Source: Adiantum capillus-veneris (Eukaryota; Streptophyta; Polypodiopsida; Polypodiales; Pteridaceae). Taken from it: a stretch of 64,000 nt of DNA. Positions 1-12,624 of this stretch are shown here, piece after piece. The notes beneath the pieces were generated by a model. That model saw only the letters and a list, made by a program, of their open reading frames with translations, was not told the origin of the DNA and did no database searches. The stretch lies in contig CM043963.1 of the NCBI GenBank assembly GCA_014529385.2, positions 76,388,412-76,452,411 of the forward strand. Direction: 5' to 3'. Each line of letters begins with the position of its first letter. Within the stretch, counting starts at the first letter, position 1. The position numbers and the translations under genes are program-made.

Positions 1-547
1 TAAGTTGGGGTCTGACGAGCAAAAGATGAATCCTTTAGAGGTGAGAAAAAGATCAAATTTTGTATACCAGGCTCGCAAAGCTTGTTTGAGACCATATAGT
101 GCCTTATGGAGTTGAGCAACAAGGTCTTCTTTACCTGGAATAACAAACCCTTCTGGTTGTTCCATATAAATTTCCTCTTCCAAGTCACCATTAAGAAAAG
201 CAGTTTGCACATCCATTTGATGAGCTTCTAAATCAAATTGAACAGCAAATGCCAATAAAACTCGAACACTTGTAATGCGAACAACTGGTGAAAAAGTCTC
301 TTGATAATCAACACCAGCTACTTCGGAGTAACCTTTTGCAACTAAACGCACCTTGAGCTTGTCAAAAGATCCATGTTCAAAATCAATAGGCAGATCAACA
401 AAAATATCAATATCATCATTGGCAACATTCGGAATGGATGGTTGTGAAGAGGAAAGTTGCTCTATAGGAAGAGTTTCATCTTCTAAAAGAAATGGAAAAG
501 CCTGAAGCAATGATTTAGTATCATCAAAATCATCCATGGACCATGAG
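1..547 (-). pseudogene. Copia reverse transcriptase, N-terminal part
   Basis: On the minus strand this stretch is colinear with about 10560-11340 of the plus-strand copy, which encodes the linker after integrase and the RT start (CKWVYKTK motif, then QMDVRTAFLNGDL and EEIYMEQPEGF). It lacks a stretch present in the plus-strand copy: the sequence jumps from the acidic linker near 370 straight into the RT 'LVAKGYS' region, so the RT N-terminus with the CKWVYK motif is deleted here. The catalytic YVDD motif lies beyond the window start. Non-functional as seen. Confidence 0.75.
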
Positions 548-564
548 CCTCCCATACGCTGTTC

Positions 565-999
565 CTAAGAAGTAGCATCACGCTTCACAATTACTTTCTT
601 GGAGGAAGGGTCATAGAATTTGTAGCCTTTGGAAGTGTCAGAATATCCAATAAAAATAACTTTAAGACCAGGAGCATCAAGCTTTGTTCGTGTTTCTTTG
701 GGAACATGAATATAAGAAATACATCCAAAGGTTCGAAAATGAGATACAGAAGGAATGTCACCTGTCCATGTTGTGATGGGTATCTTACCAGAGGGTGCAA
801 TAGTAGGAAGATGATTCTGAATAAATACTATTGTCAAAGTAGCTTTAGCCCAAAAAACACGAGATAAGCCAGAATGAATCATCATACATCTTACAGCATT
901 CAGAATAGTGAGATTCTTTCGTTTAGCAACACCGTTCTGTTGAGGCGAATATGGAATAGTGTGTTCATGATGAATTCCACTGTCAGCACAGTAACTCAC
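565..999 (-). pseudogene. Copia integrase core, C-terminal half
   Basis: Open minus-strand reading frame of 144 codons. It begins at the integrase segment ending in the catalytic glutamate context (PYSPQQNGVAKRKN). Active copia elements have VVERKNR here, so the catalytic Glu is replaced by Lys (AKRKN). It continues through the conserved FWAKA, FGCISYIHVPKE and FIGYSDTSKGYKFYDP motifs typical of copia integrase C-termini. The plus-strand copy retains VVERKNR at the same place, which shows the Glu loss is private to this copy. Ends in a stop just before the acidic linker. Confidence 0.85.
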
Positions 1000-2189
1000 A
1001 AACTCTTGAGAAACATATTCGCCTCCATTGTCACTACGAAGCTTCTTAAGGCGACGACCAGTTTGAAGTTCGGCAGCCTTGTGGAATTGTTTGAAAACAG
1101 ATAAGGCTTCAGATTTTTGTCTAAGTAGAAATACAGTCGTATACCTTGAGAAATCATCCCAATGAAAGTAATGAAGTAGCTATATTGTGATCTCGAAGAA
1201 GGTAGAGGTCCACATATATCAGTATGAACAAGATCCAATATATCATGAGAATGAGTTGTATTTGAAAGAGGAAAGGGTTTGCGATTGTGTTTCCCAAGAG
1301 CACAAAATTCACAAATTCCCATATGGGGATGGGCTTTAAGATCCATGCCATGAACAAGATCACGACGTTGAAGATCAAGGACTTTTGAGAAATCAGCATA
1401 AACAAAACGGTGATGCCATACTTTGCAATCATGATCACCTAGAGCAGTGACAACATTTGCTACAGCATCATTGACTAAAAGAAGATTACGTTGAAGATCT
1501 GGTACATGTAATACTCCTTGCAAAATTCGAGTGGAAGAAGATAAGGTACCAAGATATAAGTCTCCAATACCCTTTACTTGACAAGTAGTATCATCAACAA
1601 GATAAACAACACGTTGAACTGGCAGTGGATGATAGTTATGGAGCCACTTAGACTCATATGTCATATTTCCTATAGCACCAGAATCGACAATAAAAAGTGA
1701 TCCATCACGTACATGAAGTATTCTGTCTGGAGCAACTGAACATAGGATGCAGCTTGTTTCTGGTACAATGTTGTTTCGATGTTGAGTAGCATATGCTCTA
1801 TTCCGATCTGTGTCGAATCGATGCTTATAGCACATATGAGTGGGATGATCAGATCGTCCACAATATACACAAGAAGAAAAAGAAGAGTCTCTAGATAAAC
1901 GTGGTTGTTTTGTGATAATATTGTGTTCTTCATCATATTGACGTGCCCAACAATCATCTTTAGTATGTCCATTTCTGTTGCAGTAAGAACATTGCTTATT
2001 AGGAAATTTGAGATGAGAGAAAATATTACCGCGGCAGCCACCTCTGCGGTTTCCTCGTTGAAATGGACATCTTTGAGCATAAAAAGCACGTTCCATCTGT
2101 TGTGACTCAGTCTCCTCTTTTGAAATCATAGCTGTATCATGACCAGCATTACGACGTTCTTGACGTTGAGAGTATTCAATTAAAGACAT
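996..2189 (-). pseudogene. Copia zinc knuckles, protease and integrase N-terminus
   Basis: Minus-strand frame of about 397 codons. It contains two CCHC zinc knuckles (CSYCNRNGHTKDDC and CVYCGRSDHPTHMC), then a retropepsin active site in the context FIVDSGAIGNM, then the GAG-pre-integrase HHCC finger (WHHRF... CEFCALGKH) and HTDICGPLP at the start of the integrase core. A frameshift near 1035-1100 moves the SDNGG-type catalytic Asp region into another frame. Compared with the plus-strand copy it keeps the segment after ICGP that the other copy has lost, but it lacks the stretch after NLLLV. Confidence 0.87.
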
Positions 2190-2764
2190 GTAGGCTTGGT
2201 CGAAATCAAGACCATCTTTATTAGAGAGAATAGTAACAATGTAATCAGTTGCTTTTGTGGAACAGGATCTCCGGCAGCAGCAAGTTGATTAATAATAGAT
2301 TTGAAAGATTCAATATGTCCCGTCATGGCAGTACCAACTTCATATTGTAACTTGTTAAGCAACCCTCTCAAATAAAGTATTTTTGTGACAGATTTCTTCT
2401 GAAAGTTTGCAATAAGATACATCCATACGTCGTGGGAAGTAGGCAGTTCATACATATTAAGCAAAAGGAAATCAGTAAGAGCAGAAAGAATATACCGACG
2501 AGCTGCTTTATCACGTCGTTTCCAATCTGTATAGGCAACATTCCAATCTTCAAATATAGGTCTTTCAGTGATAAGCACGTTATCATTATCCGTATCAACA
2601 GGCTGAAGTGGACAAACACGATTTCCAAGAACAACATCGGAGAGTTCATCGCCTTCAAGAATTAACAACATCTTTGATTTCCAGCCTAGAAAACCTTGAC
2701 CTTGGAAAAGAGGAACAGAACGCTTGCCAGAAGGAAAGCGGTTGACGATAATATTCATAGCCAT
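2180..2764 (-). pseudogene. Copia gag (capsid region)
   Basis: The likely start is the ATG at 2764-2762 (MAMNIIVNRF). The frame shows the UBN2-type copia gag pattern: FQGQGFLGWKSKML, then WKRRDKAARRYILSAL, LPTSHDVWMYL and YLRGLLNKLQYEVG. Near 2240 the frame is broken by a 40-bp deletion relative to the plus-strand copy. The deletion lies between short similar sequences (gattaca and gataaca), which suggests microhomology-mediated loss. Downstream codons resume in the frame of the 996-2189 segment (YSQRQERRNAGHD). Confidence 0.85.
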
Positions 2765-3529
2765 ATCTTGTTGCGAGAAGACGTATAAGATAAGATCGTA
2801 GAATTTGCACACCATATATGGTGAAGGCCGCAATTGAGAATGAGAGAGATATGAGGATTGCGTTCTGTCAACGATAAACGTAAGAAGGATGCTCAAGGAA
2901 TGTCCAAAGATGTGAGAGACGTCACCCAAAAAAGGTAGGGTAAAGGAGACGTTAATAATAAAAGAGTCCTCAAAATAGAGTGGCGTGAGACGCAAGATTG
3001 ACGGCCACAATACGAATAGCAAAAAGCTAAATCTTCTCAAAAAAGTTAATGCCAAAATAAGAAAAACGATCGTGGACGCTTCACAAAGAAGTAGGACGAA
3101 GAAAGCTGCGTCAAGCTCAATTGCAGTAAAAACAACTTAACTTTCTGTTGCGAACTCCGATTGATGCAAACCTAGAACTCAAATCGAAGAGCTCGAGGAG
3201 ACGAACAAGCTTTGGATGAAAAGTGCCATAGTGCCATTGCGCTACGTTCCATTGCGCTTTTTCCGTTTCTCCAAATTTTGAGCAGAACACCCCGAAAAAT
3301 TGAGATGAAGTTCAGGGTGTCATCAACAAGAAAACGTAATCAACGATTAGATTGATTAGCAATAAACGCCACACAAAACACTAATCATATTCTTCTTAAC
3401 ACAAAACAACCACAGTTAACAAGAATCAACGCTCAAAAATAAAATTTGTAGCAATTTTGAATCTTACATGCAAATCGCATACACATACTTTTTTGTCACC
3501 ATGAATTGAATCTGCGCGTGATCGTTACC

Positions 3530-3541
3530 GCTCTGATATCA
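3530..3541 (-). promoter_or_regulatory. Primer-binding site, tRNA-iMet type
   Basis: On the minus strand this reads TGATATCAGAGC, one mismatch from TGGTATCAGAGC, the complement of the 3' end of plant initiator tRNA-Met used by most plant copia elements. It directly abuts the LTR end. Confidence 0.85.
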
Positions 3542-3684
3542 TGTTGAGATGTAGAGAGAAAGAGAGAGAGACGAGACAAGAGACACACCATATACGCTCC
3601 CAAAGACTGATTCATATTGAGGACAAGATACAAATATATAGGTGAGACCAAGTTGAGTAGAGTGAGCCATATATAGATCCAATA
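3542..3684 (-). repeat. 5' LTR of copia copy 1 (short, about 143 bp)
   Basis: Matches the 3' LTR of the plus-strand copy at 12625-12773. On the minus strand it starts TATTGGATC (TGTTGGAGC in the other copy) and ends CTCAACA, followed at once by the primer-binding site. It carries a CT-rich stretch near its 3' end. Very short for a plant copia LTR. Confidence 0.85.
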
Positions 3685-3945
3685 GGAAATAAAGCTTTAA
3701 AATATTATCGACAAACACACCAAGATCAAAATAAGGCTGCCCTTGCTCTCAAATAGCATCAACATCACCCTTTTTTTATTTGCAAACACACAGTTTTTTA
3801 AAGACAATAACACATTTTCTTGGTTTTTTTTGAGGCATCATAGTCATGCCATGCCATGTACACAACTCACTGTAGAAACATTATTCTAGTGTGAGTAACT
3901 ATCATCAAATTGGACAAGCCATGGTCCCTACAGTGGCAACATCAA

Positions 3946-3947
<2 letters not shown>

Positions 3948-4010
<63 letters not shown>
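3948..4010. repeat. (GA)n microsatellite
   Basis: About 31 uninterrupted GA units. Confidence 0.98.
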
Positions 4011-4012
<2 letters not shown>

Positions 4013-4550
4013 ACATTTGCAAGCACATGTCAACAATTTCTTGCACATACCAATGCCTTTCACATAAAAGCATAGGTGACTGCATATATGGAGAGATCCT
4101 TAGGTTGAGGTAGAGGTAGAAGCTGTTATTATCACTATGCTCCAAGGTGGGTGGGCAAAGGTGTATGTATGTGTGGGTGTGTGGAGAGAGAAAGAGAGAG
4201 AGAGAGAGAGAGTTTAATGATCCTTAAGCTATTGATGATATACACACACACATATACACATACAGAGATGGCCAAGGGTAGGGGGGGATAGACCTCATTA
4301 ATTGTTGCATATGCCTATGCCTTGACCACTTGCCATAAAATGTTGCTACATAGTGACCAAGGGTTTCTTTTTGTTGGACATTTACCTGTTTGGATTATTT
4401 TGCCCTTTTTTAACTAGTGAAAATGTCAGCTACATACCAAAAAATACACTAAAATTCTTGAAAAATCAAAAAATCTTGGAGTTTTGATAGGCAAGGATGC
4501 CCGTCATAATCAAGTACTCTTGGACTACCCCCGGATTACTAGCATCAAAC

Positions 4551-4551
<1 letters not shown>

Positions 4552-4584
<33 letters not shown>
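4552..4584. repeat. (GA)n microsatellite
   Basis: About 16 GA units. A shorter imperfect tract lies at 4184-4212. Confidence 0.97.
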
Positions 4585-4587
<3 letters not shown>

Positions 4588-5190
4588 GGTGTTTGCTTGT
4601 TTGGGTTTTGGCATGCATGAGCCCATTACCACAAAATTATAATCAGTTTTAACCAATCCATGCTCAAGATTGATTTTGGTGCAGCCAAACACTGTCGACC
4701 TAGTGACATGCAGGAAGCACGTACATGAGGCTTAGCAGGTGGATGACACAATGCTTCAGCCGCAGCTGCTTTATGGAGGGTTCAACAAGTCCACCTTTGA
4801 TGTGTATGTCAGATGTGGCATTTAGCAGGGCAAGGATGGCTTTCCACCCTACTCGTTGGGACGCTCAAAGGTATTGGAGGTTGGTTGATAACTCTATCAC
4901 ATTGTTCCATAGTGTATGCAAAATGACGGCTTCATTGCACGACAAAGCTCAAAGCTCATGGGCAGTCCTATTTATGATCATTGGTCTGACTTGAAAGAGT
5001 GATGGTACTTTTATAGAAGCATCAAAGGGAGCTAGGTATCAAGTATTTTTAGAACGGTGAAGCTCCGGAGTCGACGAACAAGGAAACAGGGAAAATGTGT
5101 AAGGTTTTTTGACCATTAATAGTCGATGGCATGGGAAGGAGAGCCAGGTTGGAGATTTCTTAAATATAAAGGGAGGCTTCAATTGTCTTA

Positions 5191-5213
5191 CACTACAAGT
5201 TTTAGAAATTTTT
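5191..5213 (+). other. CACTA-like terminal motif
   Basis: The sequence begins CACTACAAGTTTTAG, matching the start of plant CACTA terminal inverted repeats (CACTACAAG). I found no matching TAGTG-type partner end before the (GA)n tract at 5546, so this may be an orphan end of a truncated small element or chance. Confidence 0.3.
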
Positions 5214-5537
5214 ATACCTATGAAAATTCAATGTAAATATGACTTTTGTCACTCTAGAGTGTGAATAATGATTTTTAGACTCAAAAATTTGACATTTGAA
5301 TGTAGATATTATGGCTCTTACACATGGGATTTTTCATACATCTCTTTTTTACACTGAAAAAATTACCTATTCTTTTTTCTGGCAATTGAAAAGGATTTTC
5401 TAGGTAAAATTTGCAATTTTCTTACCTGTAAATCTTTATACCTTAAACAAGCCCATGTGTTTTTTTTTTGCAATAAGTATATTTTCTTGCCTTCTAGTAG
5501 CATTTGAAGGGATTTTTTTTAATACAATTATAAATAG

Positions 5538-5545
<8 letters not shown>

Positions 5546-5600
<55 letters not shown>
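5546..5600. repeat. (GA)n microsatellite
   Basis: About 27 GA units following a T-rich, AT-rich stretch. Confidence 0.98.
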
Positions 5601-5604
<4 letters not shown>

Positions 5605-6650
5605 GTATGCTACACTTGATATTTTGGTGCTATATTACATTTAAAGGCTCATGTGACAAAAAATCAATAAGCGTGGTTACTCAAATTTATGCTTCAAGAA
5701 ATGGTTCTCCGTTATGCCCATAACAAGAGCAACACAAATAAGACAAAAATGTGCGTTGCTTTCACAAAAATGAGTATCCACTTGCTATATACAAAATCAC
5801 TCTTTGAATGGAGGTTACTAAAGTGAAAAAGTCTTTATGCATCACTAATCACTCTCATTCCACTTACCTTACCAAGTTGGAGAGCATCTATATCATGGCC
5901 TACATTTATGAACTCCCCAATCAAGAACAATTGAATGGATCTATTGTGCTCATGCAACAAGAAACCTGCAATCTTGCATACATCCCTTGCTTTATTTTGA
6001 TGCCCTTAATTGATATTCGTGCTTAAATTGATCACCACATTGTCTTTCTCTTCATATCTCTTCGTCGTATATGTATACCTTTGAGTAACAAAATCCCTCT
6101 AGATGAATATACTTTTGGCCCCGATAGCTCCTTAAAGAAATTATCTCCTAGCCTTTAAGAGCCCTTTTTGTCACTTTCAAGCCATGTAGAACATTTTTCT
6201 TTCTCTGAATCATGCTCAAGCAATGGCATGGGCTAAGCCTTTGAGCACTCTTGTACAATTGCGTTGCTTGACCTTTAGAGGATGCAATTGGTAAGCACAA
6301 CAGATGCCATCTCTCACAAGTTCTTAGTTCCATGACAGCCTTGGAAAAACTTTGCAAAAATAAAAGAGTATCATGTATGCATGAGAGTACCCTCTCCAAA
6401 GGTGACAATCCATCCTTCTCAATCTCTAGTTGTTGCAAGGTTCATGATAAAAGCACTCAATTGTGATAATGAGTGTATGTAAATTCATTGAGCCTATTAT
6501 TTGTTGGAATCTCTATGACCTCATGGTTTCCCTTCAGCTGTCTTCCATGACCCTTTAGGAACTTTGGATGTATTCAATCAAGGTATTAAATATCAAGAAT
6601 TAACCATAAAATACTTAAAGCACAAAATTACAATGTATTTTGTAGAGGTT
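5601..6650. other. Region without recognisable gene
   Basis: AT-rich sequence. A plus-strand ORF (5808-6026) and a minus-strand ORF (6148-6438, 96 codons) show no domain I recognise. I see nothing else in it. Confidence 0.5.
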
Positions 6651-6714
6651 GATTTCAATAACACCTCCAAATTTCTTATATGATCTCAATCTCAATAATA
6701 GCTACGAATTTGTA

Positions 6715-6784
<70 letters not shown>

Positions 6785-7111
6785 GGGTTACGAGATGCCA
6801 TTGGTCAAATACGAACATCTTCACACTAGCTTGAGATTGATACTGGTAGGTTTGGAGGAATACAAGAGTCAACAAGATATGCCTCATATGCCATACAGAG
6901 CCAGCTTGTAACAAATTGGTCTCATTGGTCATTTTGACCTTTTAAAGGCATTAATATGTCATTTTATTTCATTTCTCCCAATATACATCATTTTGGCCTT
7001 GTTAAGGAGTTAATATATCATTTTATTTCATTTCCCCAATATATGTCATTTTGGACTTCTAAAGGTGTTTTATTTCTATCAGCACAGGTCTTACGAGGTG
7101 TCAATAAAACA

Positions 7112-7226
<115 letters not shown>

Positions 7227-7406
7227 GCTTTGGTTATGCTTTGTGGAGTTGAAATATGGGGACCCTCAATGAATCACCTTTGCAGATCTAGTAGCATTTT
7301 TATTTTCCAACCAGACATGGTATCAAATTCACTAGTTTGTGTTGGTTTGGTCTCATAGGTGATTTTGGCCTCTTGAAAATGTTATTATATCATTTTATTT
7401 CATTTA

Positions 7407-7495
<89 letters not shown>

Positions 7496-7663
7496 TTGTA
7501 TCAATGATCACACATATCCCACATAGTACCAACTAGTAGCACTCCTAGATTCATTTTTAGCATCTCTTTTTGTACCTACACATGGTATCCGATTTATCAG
7601 TTTGTATCAAGTGGTCTTATAGGTCATCCGGTTGAGCTTGAAGATGTTAATATATCATTCATT

Positions 7664-7776
<113 letters not shown>

Positions 7777-7970
7777 CCACATTGTATCCGTGATCACACA
7801 TATCCCACATAGTACCAACTAGTAGCACTCCTAGAGTCATTTTTAGCATCTCTTTTTGTACCTACACATGGTATCTGATTTACCAGTTTGTATTGGTTGG
7901 TCTTCTAGGTCATTTTGGTTGAGCTTGAAGACGTTAATATATCATTCATCTCTCTCTCTCTCACACACTC

Positions 7971-8043
<73 letters not shown>

Positions 8044-8313
8044 AAAATTAGCTTTTTGCTATTCGTATTGTGGCCGTCAATCTTGCGTCTCACGCCACTC
8101 TATTTTGAGGACTCTTTTATTATTAACGTCTCCTTTAGCCTGCCTTTTTTGGGTGACTTCTCTCACATCTTTGGACGTTCCTTGAGCATCCTTCTTGCAT
8201 TTATCGTTGACAAAACAGAGTCCTCATATTTCTCTCATTCTCAATTGCGGCCTTCACCATATATGGTGTGCAGATTCTGCGATCTTATCTTATACGTCTT
8301 CTCGCAACAAGAT

Positions 8314-8970
8314 ATGGCTACGGCTTTCCTTCTGGCCAGCGTTTTGCTACTCCTTTCCAAGGCCAAGGATTTCCAGGTTGGAAAGCAAAGATATTGTTCT
8401 TGGAAATCATGTTTGTCCGCCTCAGCCTGTTGATACGGATAATGATAACATGCTTATCACTGAAGGAACTATATTTGAAGATTGGAATGTTGCCTATACG
8501 GATTGGCAACGACGTGATAAAGCAGCTTGTCGGTATATTCTTTCTGGTCTTACTGATTCCCTTTTGCTTGATATGTATGAATTGCCTACTTCCCACGACG
8601 TATGGAAGTACCTTATTGCAAACTTTTAGAAGAAATCTGTTACAGAAATACTTTATTTGAGAGGGTTGCTTAACAAGTTACAATATGAAGTTGGTACTGC
8701 CATGACGAGACATATTGAATCTTTCAAATCTATTATTAATCAAATTGCTGCTGCCAGTGATTCTGTTCCACAAAAGCAACTGATTACACTTCTCCTTGAT
8801 ACGGTGAAGGACTCTTCTCATGATAACATTGTTACTATTCTCTCTAATAAAGATGGCCTTCATTTCGACCAAGCCTGCATGTCTTTAATTGAATACTCTC
8901 AACGCCAAGCACGTCGTAATGTTGGTCACGATACAGCTATGATTTCACAAGAGGAGACTGAGTCACAATA
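8314..8970 (+). pseudogene. Copia gag, copy 2
   Basis: The ATG at 8314 is equivalent to the gag start of copy 1, but small deletions after it shift the frame at once, and a second deletion removes the LILEGDEL segment near 8398. Recognisable gag text continues in pieces: WQRRDKAACRYILSGL, LPTSHDVWKYL, an in-frame TAG where copy 1 has CAG, then LRGLLNKLQYEVG and the intact LLLDTVKDSSHDNIV segment that copy 1 has lost. Ends near EETESQ, followed by TAG (CAG in copy 1). Non-functional. Confidence 0.85.
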
Positions 8971-10065
8971 GATGGAACGTGCTTTTTATACTCGAAGGCG
9001 TCCATTTCAACGAGGAAACCGCAGAGGTGGCCGTCGCGGTAATATTTTCTCTCGTCTCAAATTTCCTAATAAGCAATGTTCTTAATGCAACAGAAATGGC
9101 CATACTGAAGATGATTGTTGGGCACGTCAATATGATGAAGAACACAATATTACCACGAAACAACCACTTTTATCTAGAGACTCTTCTTCTTCTTCTTGTG
9201 AATATTCTGGACGATCGGATCATCCCACTCATATGTGCTATAAGCGTCGATTCGACACAGATCGTAATAGAGCATATGCTACTAAACATCGAAACAACAT
9301 TGTACCAGAAACAAGCTGCGTCCTATGTTCAGCTGCTCCAGACAGAATACTTCATGTACGTGATGGATCACTTTTTATTGACGATTCTGGTGCTACAGGA
9401 AATATGACATATTAGTCTAAGTGGCTCCATAACTATCATCCACTACTAGTTCAACGTGTTGTTTATCTTGCTGATGATACTACTTGTCAAGTAAAGGGTA
9501 TTGGAGACTTATATCTTGGTACCTTATCTTCTTCCACTCAAATCTTGCGAGGAGTATTACATGTACCAGATCTTCAACGTAATCTTCTTTCAGTTGCTAG
9601 ACTTGTTGATCTTAGTCTGTTTGTTGGATTTGATCATACCAAATGCCAAATTGAGAAAGATGGTAATTTGTTTGAACTCTCTCTCAACGATGCTGTAGCA
9701 AATGTTGTCACTGCTCCAGGTGATCATGATTGCAAAGTATGGCATCACCATTTTGTTCATGCTGATTTCTCAAAACTCCTTGATCTTCAATGTCGTGATC
9801 TTGTTCATGGCATGGATCTTAAAGCCCATCCCCATATGGGAATTTGTGAATTTGGTGCTCTTGGGAAACACAATTGTAAACCCTTTGCTCTTTCACATAC
9901 AACTCATTCTCATGAAATATTGGATCTTGTTCATACTAATATATGTGGACCTCAAGGTATACGACAAGGTATACGACAGTATTTCTACTTAGACAAAAAT
10001 CTGAAGCCTTATCTGTTTTCAAACAATTCCACAAGGCTGCCGAACTTTAAACTGGTTTTCGCCTT
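8971..10065 (+). pseudogene. Copia zinc knuckles, protease and integrase N-terminus, copy 2
   Basis: Reads RRPFQRGNRRGGRRGN, a first knuckle broken by TAA (TAC in copy 1), a second knuckle with its first Cys region altered (CEYSGRSDH), then the protease site FIDDSGATGNM followed by TAG (GAG in copy 1). The pre-integrase finger is WHHHF...CEFGALGKH, so one zinc-binding Cys is now Gly. About 60 bp present in copy 1 after ICGP is replaced by a 12-bp tandem duplication (ggtatacgacaa twice) near 9955-9978. Confidence 0.83.
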
Positions 10066-11262
10066 AAGAAGCTTCGTAGTGACAATGGAGGCAAATATGT
10101 TTCTCGAGAGTTTGTGAGTTATTGTGCTGGCAGTGGAATTCATCATGAACACACTATTCCATATTCGCCTCAACAGAACGGCGTTGTTGAACGAAAGAAT
10201 CGCACTATTCTCAATGCTGTAAGATGTATGTTGATTCATTCTGGCTTATCTCGTGTTTTCTGGGCTGAAGCTACTTTGACAGCAGTATTTATTCAGAATC
10301 ATCTTCCTACTACTGCACCCTCTGGTAAGATACCCATCACAGCATGGACAGGTGACATTCCTTCTGTATCTCATTTTCGAACCTTTGGATGCATTGCTTA
10401 TATTCATGTTCCCAAAGAAACACGAACAAAGCTTGATGCTTCTGGTCTTAAAGTTATTTTTATTGGATATTCTGACACTTCCAAAGGCTACAAATTCTAT
10501 GACCCTTCCTCCAAGAAAGTAATTGTGAATCGTGATGCTACTTTTAACGAACAGCTTATGGGAGTCTCATTGTCCATGGATGATTTTGATGATACTAAAT
10601 CATTGATTCAGGCTTTTCCATTTCTTTCAGATGATGAAACTCTTCCTATAGAGAAACTTTCCTCTTCACAACCATCCATTCCAAATGTTGCCAATGATGA
10701 TATTGATATTGTTGTTGATCTGCCTATTGATTTTGAACATGGCTCATGTCATGTTTATGATGACGATATTGTTGATAATGCTTTTTCTACTTTTGAAGAT
10801 CCCGTTACTTATGATAAAGCTATCTCTTCACCACAAAAGGATCAATGGCAAGAGGCTATTGAAGTAGAGTACGATTCTCTTATCTCTAAAGGTACATGGA
10901 TACTAACTGAATTACCTCCTGGTTGTACAGCTATTAAATGTAAGTGGGTGTATAAGACAAAAGTAAAATCAGATGGATCTTTTGACAAGTTCAAGGCACC
11001 TTTAGTTACAAAAGGTTACTCCCAAGTAGATGGTGTTGATTATCAAGAGAATTTTTTACCAGTTATTCGCATTACAAGTGTTCAAGTTTTATTGGCATTT
11101 GCTGTTCAATTTGATTTAGAAGCTCATCAAATGGATGTGCGAACTGCTTTTCTTAATGGTGACTTGGAAGAGGAAATTTATATGGAACAACCAGAAGGGT
11201 TTGTTATTCCAGGTAAAGAAGACCTTGTTGCTCAACTCCATAAGGCACTATATGGTCTCTAA
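10066..11262 (+). pseudogene. Copia integrase core and RT N-terminus, copy 2
   Basis: The catalytic Asp context LRSDNGGKYVSREF lies near 10066-10110 and the catalytic Glu context QQNGVVERKNR near 10170, in one open frame (382 codons from 10114). The frame runs through FGCIAYIHVPKE, an acidic linker and into RT: CKWVYKTKVKSDG, VTKGYSQVDGVDY, HQMDVRTAFLNGDLEEEIYM and the start of YGLQQASRAWY. It stops at a TAA at 11260-11262 where copy 1 has CAA, a C-to-T change. Longest open frame of the element. Confidence 0.9.
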
Positions 11263-12376
11263 CAAGCTTCACGAGCTTGGTATACAAAATTTGATCTTTT
11301 TCTCACCTCTAAAGGATTCATCTCTTGCTCTTCAGACCCCAACTTATACATAAAATGCCAAGGTAGCAGTTTTGTGATTCTTGCTCTTTATGTGGATGAT
11401 ACCATCCTTGTTTCCAATGATTTGGGATTTCTTCAGCAAGTGAAAAAGTTACTGTCTTCTGCATTTGATATGGTGGATCTTGGAGAGATTCACTCGTGTC
11501 TTGGCATTCAAATCCAACGGAACCGTACAAAAGGTATTTTATTCCTTCGACAATCAAAGTTTATTGCAGATACTATTCAAAAATTTGGTATGGAAGCTGC
11601 ACATTCAGCCAGCACACCTTGTCTTGTGAGCTCTACGAAGAACACTTCTGACACTGTCGGTCAACTTGTCACAAATCAACCTTATGTTAGTTTGATTGGA
11701 TGTCTTCAGTTTGTTGGCATGAACACTCGTCCTGATATTCTGTTTGCTGCTAATTATCTTGGACAACATCTTGCATGTCCTTCTCTTAAGCATTGGTCTG
11801 TTGCAAAGCGTGTATTGAAATACTTGAAAGGAACTACATATTTTGGTTTAGTCTATTGACGACAACTCACATCGGATTCTATGCAATGTCTTTCTCTTTT
11901 GGGTTAAACAGATGCAGACTGGACAAGCTCACATTTATCTATGCGATCTACTAGTAGAAATTGCTTCTTTATAAATGGTTGTCTTGTTTCTTGGACCAGC
12001 AAGAAACAACGTTGTGTTGCAGTTTCTACGACTAAGTCAGAATATGTTGCAGCATCACTTGCAACTCGTGAGTTGATTTGGCTTCGGTAAATGCTGGTTA
12101 ATATTGGTCACTCTCCTCTTTCTAGCACACCCTTGCGGTGTGACAACCAAAGTGCTATTAGTTTTGCAAAAGACTATGTTCAACATAATAAGTAAGCACA
12201 TTGTTGTCCATTATCATTATGTCAGGTATGAAGTACGCAAAGGAACCATTATGGTTGAACACTGTCCAAGTGACCAGATGATTGTAGACATTTTGACCAA
12301 AGGCCTCAACGAGTCACGTTTCATCCTCTTGCGCTCGAAGCTTGGAGTTGCTTCGGCCTCACTCTTTCTAGATTAG
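11263..12376 (+). pseudogene. Copia RT catalytic half and RNaseH, copy 2
   Basis: Continues QASRAWYTKFD, then the catalytic LYVDDTILVS motif near 11389-11415, GEIHSCLGIQI and RPDILFAANYL. After a TGA at 11857 the RNaseH follows with TDADWTSSHLSMRSTS, VSWTSKKQRCVAVSTTKSEY and CDNQSAISFAKD, and the C-terminus HIEVRYH-like region is frameshifted (11863-12376). Three stops and one or two frameshifts separate it from an active enzyme. RT copies the element RNA, and RNaseH removes the template strand. Confidence 0.9.
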
Positions 12377-12613
12377 CTTCTTTGCTACTGTAATAGCTTT
12401 GTACATATGGCATTGTAATCTTTTAGGTACCATGCACTATGCACACTCCACATTTCCACATTGTGATCTCTGAGTCACTTGAATATTTGTACATAGATGC
12501 ACAATTCACTTTCACATCATCATCACTGGTTCATATTTTCACATTGTATAGGGGCTTGGGTTTTTCCCTTGAACTCCCCAAGTGTTTTTTCATCCAAAGC
12601 TAGAGACGTTTGT

Positions 12614-12624
12614 TTGAGTGGGGG
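12614..12624 (+). promoter_or_regulatory. Polypurine tract of copia copy 2
   Basis: Purine run (gagtggggg) ending directly at the TGTTGG start of the 3' LTR, as needed to prime plus-strand DNA synthesis. Confidence 0.8.

Larger units (their letters stand above)
1..3684 (-). mobile_element. Ty1/copia retrotransposon copy 1, truncated by window edge
   Basis: Minus-strand element read from its 5' LTR (3542-3684) through primer-binding site, leader, gag, protease and integrase into the start of reverse transcriptase, where the window begins. RNaseH and the 3' LTR lie outside. It is colinear with the plus-strand copy at 8041-12773, so the two form a large inverted pair. Gene order (gag, protease, integrase, RT) is diagnostic of Ty1/copia. 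Decay is mild: long open stretches remain, with a 40-bp deletion in gag as one clear lesion. Confidence 0.93.
3685..5190. other. Non-coding region with (GA)n tracts
   Basis: No supported gene. It contains perfect (GA)n tracts at 3948-4010, 4184-4212 and 4552-4584 and short (CA)n. An 89-codon plus-strand ORF at 4725-4994 lacks recognisable domains, and I treat it as chance. Confidence 0.6.

Noticed and set aside
4725-4994. 89-codon ORF as a host gene
   Set aside because: No domain, intron or homologous text recognised. Length is within chance expectation.
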